This document shows, one piece after another, positions 7,284-11,991 of a stretch of DNA of 11,991 nt (positions are counted from its first letter, which is position 1; every line of letters starts with the position of its first letter). The stretch is taken from NCBI GenBank assembly GCA_937894535.1, contig CALBHI010000454.1, forward strand, positions 1 through 11,991, read 5' to 3'. This DNA comes from an uncultured Verrucomicrobiota bacterium. Lineage in GTDB: Bacteria; Verrucomicrobiota; Kiritimatiellia; CAIVKH01. The notes beneath the pieces were generated by a model. That model was not told the DNA's origin. It worked only from the letters and a program-made list of their open reading frames with translations, and did not search any database. A program made the position numbers and the translations under genes.

Positions 7284-7418
7284 CAGGCACGAGCGGGATA
7301 CGCCGCTACGCGCACCGGACAGTGTATGGTTGATGGTTCCGTTTGACACGCCAAAAGCAGCGGCAACGGTACAAAAGCGCTTGAATAGACATAGCCGGTC
7401 GGCAAGCGACTTGCTACG

Positions 7419-7823
7419 GTGGCGGGCATGCGTGCTCCCGGAGTTCGTGAACAATTGCGCAAACGCCTGTACCTCGCGGCCCACCAGGAGGTGGAGGCGA
7501 CGATCAAGGCGTTGCCGCCGCCGGTCCGTGCCCACGCGGCCGCCCTGCCGGTGCTGTTTGAGATGTTGCCCCGGCGTTCGGATGAACAGGCGGGCATTGC
7601 CTCCGACACCCTTGGCTTGTTCACCGGGGTTTCGCTGGCCGATGGCCATGGCGTGACGTCGGCGTACCCGACGGTGATCACCCTGTTCATGGAGAACATC
7701 TGGGAGTATGCGCACCACGAGGGCCCGACCTTCCGCGAGGAAGTGCGCCGAACCTACCTGCACGAACTCGGTCACTACCTCGGCCTCGATGAAGAGGCCC
7801 TCGCCGACCGGGACCTGGACTGA
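7419..7823 (+). CDS. Zincin-type metallopeptidase family protein (MMP-like, DUF1025 type)
   Basis: The protein has 134 residues from GTG at 7419, or 131 from ATG at 7428; neither has a good ribosome-binding site, and the ATG is the more usual choice. Near the C-terminus lies HELGHYLGLDE, an HExxHxxG zinc motif: His115, Glu116 and His119 counted from the GTG start, followed by Asp/Glu at the third-ligand position. The middle has the PTVITLFMENIW segment common in this small bacterial family, and the size matches its usual 110-140 residues. It is probably a cytosolic metalloprotease with an unknown substrate. The gene is 3 bp upstream of rlmM and presumably co-transcribed with it. The family call rests on the motif placement and length. 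Confidence 0.85.
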   Translation: MAGMRAPGVREQLRKRLYLAAHQEVEATIKALPPPVRAHAAALPVLFEMLPRRSDEQAGIASDTLGLFTGVSLADGHGVTSAYPTVITLFMENIWEYAHHEGPTFREEVRRTYLHELGHYLGLDEEALADRDLD

Positions 7824-7826
7824 CCC

Positions 7827-8888
7827 ATGCCCCACCCCGCTACATCACCGACCTGCGTGTTCGTCTGCCGCCCGGAATTTACCGATGCGTTGATCGAGGA
7901 GGGACGCGACAAGACCGGCCCCACCGGCACCTGGTCAGCACCCGCCCCCGGCCTGGTCGAACTGCGCGGCGCCTCCCCCCCGTTACGCCAACTGGTGTTC
8001 GAGCGGCAACGCTTGATCGCGCCGTTGCTGGTTCCGACGGAAGCGCTGAAACCGCTGACCGACGCAACCGCGGGACTCATGCTTGGTCCTGCCGCGACCG
8101 AAAAACCGTTGTGGACCGCGCACTTGCTGACCGTGGACGACGACAACGAAGCGGCGGATGGCACCTCGCTGCCCAAACGACTGGAAGGCATCTGGGGCGC
8201 AGCGGTGCGGCTGGCCCGCAAAACCGCACCGGATCTGGAGAAGCGGTACCGGCCGCCTCAGCGGATCAAGCCTGACGGCGTGGTCATCCAGGCCTTGCTC
8301 GGCCGTGACGGGTGCCGGATCAGCCACGAACGGGCCGGCACCATGGTGCAATCCGTGCCGGGCGGTATCCTGCGCATGAAGTGGGACGACGCGGCGCCCT
8401 CGCGTTCGTATTTGAAAATGGAGGAAGCGCTGGCGGTCATGCCGGTGGCCCCGGCCGCGGGCGAACGGGTGATCGACCTCGGCGCGGCTCCCGGCGGCTG
8501 GACCTATGCGTTCGTCAAACGGGGCTGTACGGTCATCGCGGTGGACCACGGCCCGATGAAGCTGCCGCCCGCGCAATCAGGCTGGGGCACGGTCGAACAC
8601 CGGAAGGAAAACGGCATCACCTTCTCCCCGCCGCACGACTGGCCCTCGGTGGATTGGCTGGTCGGCGACATGCTGATCGCGCCCGGCGTGGCCCTCGGCC
8701 TGTTGCGGCGCTGGCTGGATCCGGGGTTGGCGCGGCGTATCGTCTGCAACATCAAGCTGCCACAGGAGCAGCCCTATGCGGCGATCAAACCGGTGGAGGC
8801 GCTTTTGGCCGGACAACGCCGCTACACATGGATCATGCGGCAATTGTACCACGACCGACGCGAGATCACCGTCATGGCCTGGCGTTGA
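7827..8888 (+). CDS. rlmM: 23S rRNA (cytidine-2498-2'-O)-methyltransferase RlmM
   Basis: A 353-residue protein close in length to E. coli RlmM (366). The N-terminal half is less conserved and corresponds to the THUMP-bearing RNA-binding part. The C-terminal Rossmann methyltransferase starts near residue 190 with APSRSYLKMEEA. It continues with the SAM-binding loop DLGAAPGGWT (217-226), then AVDHGPM, NIKLP (308-312) and RQLYHDRREITV near the end. The K-D-K-E tetrad of ribose 2'-O-methyltransferases is complete: Lys197, Asp281, Lys310 and Glu346. RlmM methylates the ribose of C2498 in 23S rRNA before 50S assembly. The ATG at 7827 follows the metallopeptidase stop by 3 bp. The gene ends 16 bp from the convergent kinase gene with no obvious terminator between them. 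Confidence 0.92.
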   Translation: MPHPATSPTCVFVCRPEFTDALIEEGRDKTGPTGTWSAPAPGLVELRGASPPLRQLVFERQRLIAPLLVPTEALKPLTDATAGLMLGPAATEKPLWTAHLLTVDDDNEAADGTSLPKRLEGIWGAAVRLARKTAPDLEKRYRPPQRIKPDGVVIQALLGRDGCRISHERAGTMVQSVPGGILRMKWDDAAPSRSYLKMEEALAVMPVAPAAGERVIDLGAAPGGWTYAFVKRGCTVIAVDHGPMKLPPAQSGWGTVEHRKENGITFSPPHDWPSVDWLVGDMLIAPGVALGLLRRWLDPGLARRIVCNIKLPQEQPYAAIKPVEALLAGQRRYTWIMRQLYHDRREITVMAWR

Positions 8889-8904
8889 GGCGCAGACCGG
8901 ATGA

Positions 8905-9828
8905 TCAGGCGATGCGGCCCATCTTGCGGAACTGGGCGGCGCGCGCCTCGATCTCGCGGCGGTTCAGCTTGGCCAACCGGTCGAGGCTGAACTTTTCCAC
9001 GCCGAACGAAGCGACGACGGAACCGTAGGTCATCGCCTTGCGGATCGCCGCCTCGGAGGTCTGGCCGCTGCGGGCCAAGGCACCGATAAAACCACCGGCG
9101 AAGGTATCGCCCGCGCCGGTCGGATCCTGCACATCCTCGAGCGGGAACGCGGGCATCATCGCGATCGAGTTCCGGGAGAACAGGATGCTGCCGTGCTCGC
9201 CCTTCTTGATGCAGATGTACTTCGGGCCCAGCTTGAGCAAGGCGCGGGCGGCGCGGATCAGCCCGTGTTCGCCGGTCAGGTGGCGCGCCTCGTGTTCATT
9301 CAGGGTCAACATGGTCACCTTGCCGATGACCTTCTTCAAGTTGTCGAGGGCCACATTGATCCACAGGTCCATCGTGTCGAGCAGGACAAACTTCGGCTTC
9401 TTCACCTGGTCGAGCACGTGCAGTTGCAGTTCCGGTGAGATGTTGGCGAGGAACAGGTACGGCGCACCGCGGTAGGAGGGCGGCAGTTCCGGGCTGAAGG
9501 TGGCGAAGACGTTCAGGTCGGTGGAGAGGGTGCGGCGGTGATCCATGTTTTGTTCGTACACCCCGGACCAGCGGAAGGTCAGCCCCTCCTTGACCTGAAG
9601 GCCCTCGGTGTCGATGCCGAACCCGTGGTACTGCTTGATGAACTTCCGCGGGAAATCGGTGCCGACGATGCCGACCATGCCGGTCTTCACGAAAAACGAC
9701 GCGGCCGCGCATGCGTAACTGGCCGACCCGCCAAGGATACTCTCGCGTTTTTCGCGCGGGGTTTCGATGGTGTCGATGCCAACGGAACCGACGATGACGA
9801 CGTCACAGGAAGCAGGTCGTTTGCTCAT
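8905..9828 (-). CDS. PfkB/ribokinase-family carbohydrate or nucleoside kinase
   Basis: A 307-residue PfkB-family kinase. It begins with VIVGSVGIDT and the GGSASYACAAASFF motif (first PfkB signature region), includes VGTDFP and NEHEA, and ends with the second signature DPTGAGDTFAGG. That signature holds the catalytic base Asp241 and the anion hole. The family phosphorylates a hydroxymethyl group of a sugar or nucleoside with ATP. I chose ATG at 9828; an in-frame upstream start at 9894 would add 22 Arg-rich residues overlapping the isomerase gene. AAAGG lies about 12 bases before 9828. It follows the GmhA-like gene by 17 bp and is the last gene of the accC operon. A heptose-phosphate kinase role beside GmhA is tempting, but the N-terminus lacks the typical HldE/RfaE sequence, so the substrate is open. 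Confidence 0.9.
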   Translation of the reverse strand: MSKRPASCDVVIVGSVGIDTIETPREKRESILGGSASYACAAASFFVKTGMVGIVGTDFPRKFIKQYHGFGIDTEGLQVKEGLTFRWSGVYEQNMDHRRTLSTDLNVFATFSPELPPSYRGAPYLFLANISPELQLHVLDQVKKPKFVLLDTMDLWINVALDNLKKVIGKVTMLTLNEHEARHLTGEHGLIRAARALLKLGPKYICIKKGEHGSILFSRNSIAMMPAFPLEDVQDPTGAGDTFAGGFIGALARSGQTSEAAIRKAMTYGSVVASFGVEKFSLDRLAKLNRREIEARAAQFRKMGRIA

Positions 9829-9845
9829 GGCGGAACGGGGTCCTT

Positions 9846-10427
9846 TCAGGCCTTGCGGTCGTGCTCGACCATCAGTTCTTCGATGCGCTCGCAAATCAGG
9901 TGGAAAAGCAACTGGTGCCCCTCCTGGATGCGCGGTGTGCTGCGGGTGGATTGGATGCAGAGCAGGAGGTCCGAGGCCTGGGCGAGGCTGCCACCCAATC
10001 CGCCGGTCATGCCGATGACCTTGATGCCGTTGGCGCGTGCGGCGGCCACGGCCTTCATGACGTTGCCGGCATTGCCACTGGTGGAGATCGCCCAGAGCAG
10101 GTCACCCGGACGGCCGAGGGCCTGGATCTGTTTCTCGAACACCTGGTCGAAATGGTAATCGTTGCCGATCGCCGTCATCGTCGAGGTGTCGGTCGACAAG
10201 GCGATCGCCGCATACGGACGCCGCTCCTTGAGGAAGCGGTTCAGGAACTCACCCGCGATGTGCTGGGCATCGGCGGCGCTGCCGCCGTTGCCGCAGATCA
10301 TCACCTTGCCGCCGGCAATCAAGCTGGCCACGATGGCCTGCGCGACCGCCTCGACCTGCGGAAGTTTTTCACGGAAAATCTCATCGGCCACGGCCAGGTA
10401 TTCTTCGGCGATCAAGTTGGTGTTCAT
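9846..10427 (-). CDS. gmhA: SIS-domain phosphosugar isomerase, GmhA (sedoheptulose 7-phosphate isomerase)-like
   Basis: A 193-residue single SIS domain of GmhA length. It contains CGNGGSAADAQHIAGEF (45-61) and STSGNAGNV (115-123), the phosphate-binding loops of this group, and RIQEGHQLLFH near the C-terminus. The zinc and catalytic residues of E. coli GmhA (His61, Glu65, Gln172, His180) correspond to His56, Glu60, Gln168 and His176 here, with identical spacing. GmhA converts sedoheptulose 7-phosphate to D-glycero-D-manno-heptose 7-phosphate, the first step to LPS or S-layer heptose. DiaA, a DnaA-binding paralogue, has the same fold but lacks the full metal set, so the isomerase reading is preferred. 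The gene starts 2 bp after the AmaP-like gene, with AGAGGTG upstream, and precedes the PfkB kinase. Confidence 0.85.
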   Translation of the reverse strand: MNTNLIAEEYLAVADEIFREKLPQVEAVAQAIVASLIAGGKVMICGNGGSAADAQHIAGEFLNRFLKERRPYAAIALSTDTSTMTAIGNDYHFDQVFEKQIQALGRPGDLLWAISTSGNAGNVMKAVAAARANGIKVIGMTGGLGGSLAQASDLLLCIQSTRSTPRIQEGHQLLFHLICERIEELMVEHDRKA

Positions 10428-10429
10428 GG

Positions 10430-11005
10430 TCAGGGCACCTCTCCCGCGGGCGGGGGTTTGGGGGTGATTTCCAAAGGTTTCGCATCGTCGCTTTTGACGA
10501 TCTCTTCGACTTTGACCTCGACGTCGCGGATGGCCGCGACACCGATCTTCTCCTGGATCAGCGCACGGGCGCGTTCCTGGAGCATCCGGCAGATTTCCGG
10601 AATCGGTGCCCCGGCCCGCACGCGGACCGTCAGGGTGACATCCAGGCTTTCATCGAGCACACGGACGTTCGGGGTCAGTTGGAGAATGGCGGGAAACTCG
10701 CCGCGCAGATGACCGAGGAACTCCTGCAGCGCCTTGAGGCTGATGCTGATATTGCCGTGCTCGGTTTCGTAGGTCAGGTAGGCCGAACGAGGGGTGCCGG
10801 ACAAGCCACTGATCAGGTACACGGTGGCGGCGAGCACGACGAGCACCGCGCCGACGATCACCGAGGCGCGGTGTTCGCCCAACAGGGTCAGGAAATCGGT
10901 CCATGCAGCCCCGCCCTGGAAGGCCGGAAGCAGGATGAACAGACTTGCCCCGACGGCTGCGGCAACAAGGACCACGCCGAGCAGGCGGTGCAGCACCTTC
11001 ATCAT
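10430..11005 (-). CDS. amaP: AmaP-like alkaline-shock-response membrane anchor protein
   Basis: A 191-residue protein with two predicted membrane helices (about 5-30 and 48-66) and a short loop between them. The soluble part (about 75-170) has an Asp23-like character: SISLKALQEFL, then DVTLTVRVRAGAPIPEICRMLQERARALIQEKIG and VEVKVEEIV. The tail is Pro-rich. This is the layout of AmaP, which anchors Asp23 at the cell membrane in Staphylococcus. The gene lies directly downstream of an Asp23-family gene, overlapping it by 4 bases (ATGA at 11005-11002), which strongly supports the pairing. A second ATG immediately follows the first. It probably forms a membrane-bound envelope-stress scaffold with the Asp23 protein; exact function in this lineage is not established. 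Confidence 0.8.
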   Translation of the reverse strand: MMKVLHRLLGVVLVAAAVGASLFILLPAFQGGAAWTDFLTLLGEHRASVIVGAVLVVLAATVYLISGLSGTPRSAYLTYETEHGNISISLKALQEFLGHLRGEFPAILQLTPNVRVLDESLDVTLTVRVRAGAPIPEICRMLQERARALIQEKIGVAAIRDVEVKVEEIVKSDDAKPLEITPKPPPAGEVP

Positions 11006-11460
11006 CCAACCGGTTCCTGCGCGTCGGACTTGTCGCTGTCCGTCATTTTCACGCCCTGCACGATCACCTGGACCGCCTTGACGTGTTTGCCGGTCATCTG
11101 CTCGACGGCCTGCCGCACTTCGGTCTGGAGCTGCCAGGCGACATGCGGGATGCGGATGCCGTATTCGAGGATAACATGGAGGGTGATGACCACGCCGCTT
11201 TCGTCGATGTCGACACGGATGCCGCGGTCGCCCGACTTCTTGCGGATCATGCCGGCGAGGTCGTCCACGATGCCGCCGCTCATGTCGGCCACGCCCGGCA
11301 CCTTCACCGCGGCGAGGCGGGCGATGGTGGCGATGACGTTGTTGTGAATCTGCACCGCACCGAGTTCGGTATCGTTCTCGATGTGGTCGGCACCGATGTC
11401 GTGATGGTCGGCGGAAGGATCAACCGGAAGTCCGGCGTTGCTGGTTTCGGTCTTGGCCAT
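11002..11460 (-). CDS. Asp23/Gls24-family envelope stress response protein
   Basis: A 152-residue cytoplasmic protein. After an acidic, His-containing N-terminal extension (about residues 1-32), the Asp23 domain begins with GAVQIHNNVIATIARLAAVKVPGV. It continues with GIRVDIDESGVVITLHVILEYGIRIPHVAWQLQ and ends with VKAVQVIVQGV, all typical of the family. Asp23 proteins form membrane-associated assemblies through AmaP and contribute to cell-envelope homeostasis. The ATG at 11460 has GAGGTG six bases upstream. It starts 11 bp after accC, and the AmaP-like gene overlaps its stop. Asp23 genes following accB/accC are a known arrangement in several phyla, which supports the operon reading. Confidence 0.92.
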   Translation of the reverse strand: MAKTETSNAGLPVDPSADHHDIGADHIENDTELGAVQIHNNVIATIARLAAVKVPGVADMSGGIVDDLAGMIRKKSGDRGIRVDIDESGVVITLHVILEYGIRIPHVAWQLQTEVRQAVEQMTGKHVKAVQVIVQGVKMTDSDKSDAQEPVG

Positions 11461-11471
11461 GGTGCACCTCG

Positions 11472-11991
<520 letters not shown>

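Noticed and set aside
7343..7375. Possible plus-strand promoter for the metallopeptidase gene: exact TTGACA at 7343-7348 with TACAAA at 7370-7375
   Set aside because: The spacer would be 21 bases, outside the normal 16-19 range, and no better -10 lies at the right distance. It is worth noting but not annotatable as a promoter.
7402..7414. Small hairpin GCAAG/CTTGC before the metallopeptidase gene
   Set aside because: It is only a 5-bp stem with a 3-base loop and no T-tract; expected by chance at this length.
9829..9894. Upstream start (9894) for the PfkB kinase adding 22 residues
   Set aside because: The extension is Arg-rich, unlike PfkB N-termini, and overlaps the end of the isomerase gene. 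The ATG at 9828 places the conserved first strand at the usual distance from the start.
9861..10712. 283-codon plus-strand frame across the gmhA-like and amaP-like genes
   Set aside because: It is antisense to two well-supported genes, has no motif and no ribosome-binding site, and crosses their boundary.

Overview
This is a GC-rich, densely coded bacterial chromosome segment with about 14 protein genes, no RNA genes, no insertion sequences and no CRISPR. The gene content suggests a Gram-negative-type bacterium. It includes an ApbE flavin transferase and an NqrM-like protein (Na+-NQR maturation), a GmhA-type sugar isomerase, RlmM, a SpoIIE/STAS pair, and an Asp23/AmaP pair downstream of accC. 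A member of the PVC group (Verrucomicrobiota or Kiritimatiellota-like) fits best, but this is inferred from gene content and is only moderately to weakly supported. Everything reads as vertically inherited core or housekeeping DNA. I see no mobile-element boundaries.

Layout. (1) Positions 1-660: the 3' end of apbE on the plus strand faces a small convergent gene for an NqrM-like Cys-rich membrane protein on the minus strand. The two probably serve maturation of an Na+-translocating NADH:quinone reductase encoded outside the window. (2) Positions 673-695: a perfect 9-bp inverted repeat in the 60-bp divergent gap between the NqrM-like gene and the next unit. (3) Positions 715-4966, plus strand: three genes joined by ATGA overlaps, namely an MTH1-like Nudix hydrolase, a Na/Pi cotransporter with a PhoU-like tail, and a YyaL/SSP411-type thioredoxin-domain protein. 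(4) Positions 4935-7270, minus strand: a STAS anti-anti-sigma-like protein followed by a membrane-bound HAMP-GAF-SpoIIE phosphatase. This is a partner-switching pair without its kinase in view, and the phosphatase gene overlaps the previous unit tail to tail by 32 bp. (5) Positions 7419-8888, plus strand: a zincin-type metallopeptidase and RlmM (23S rRNA ribose methyltransferase), 3 bp apart. (6) Positions 8905-11991, minus strand: an operon in the order accC (partial), asp23, amaP-like, gmhA-like, pfkB-like, with gaps or overlaps of 17 bp or less.

How they relate. The ends of the window hold two multi-gene themes: Na+-NQR maturation on the left, and fatty-acid/envelope functions with sugar-phosphate enzymes on the right. 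In the middle, the SpoIIE/STAS pair probably senses a periplasmic or cytoplasmic signal and sets the phosphorylation state of the STAS protein. I found no clear undescribed multi-gene system. The most notable items are the operator-like palindrome, the orphan STAS-phosphatase pair, the conserved-looking accC-asp23-amaP-gmhA-pfkB cluster, and an HTH-like reading frame that runs into the STAS start codon.
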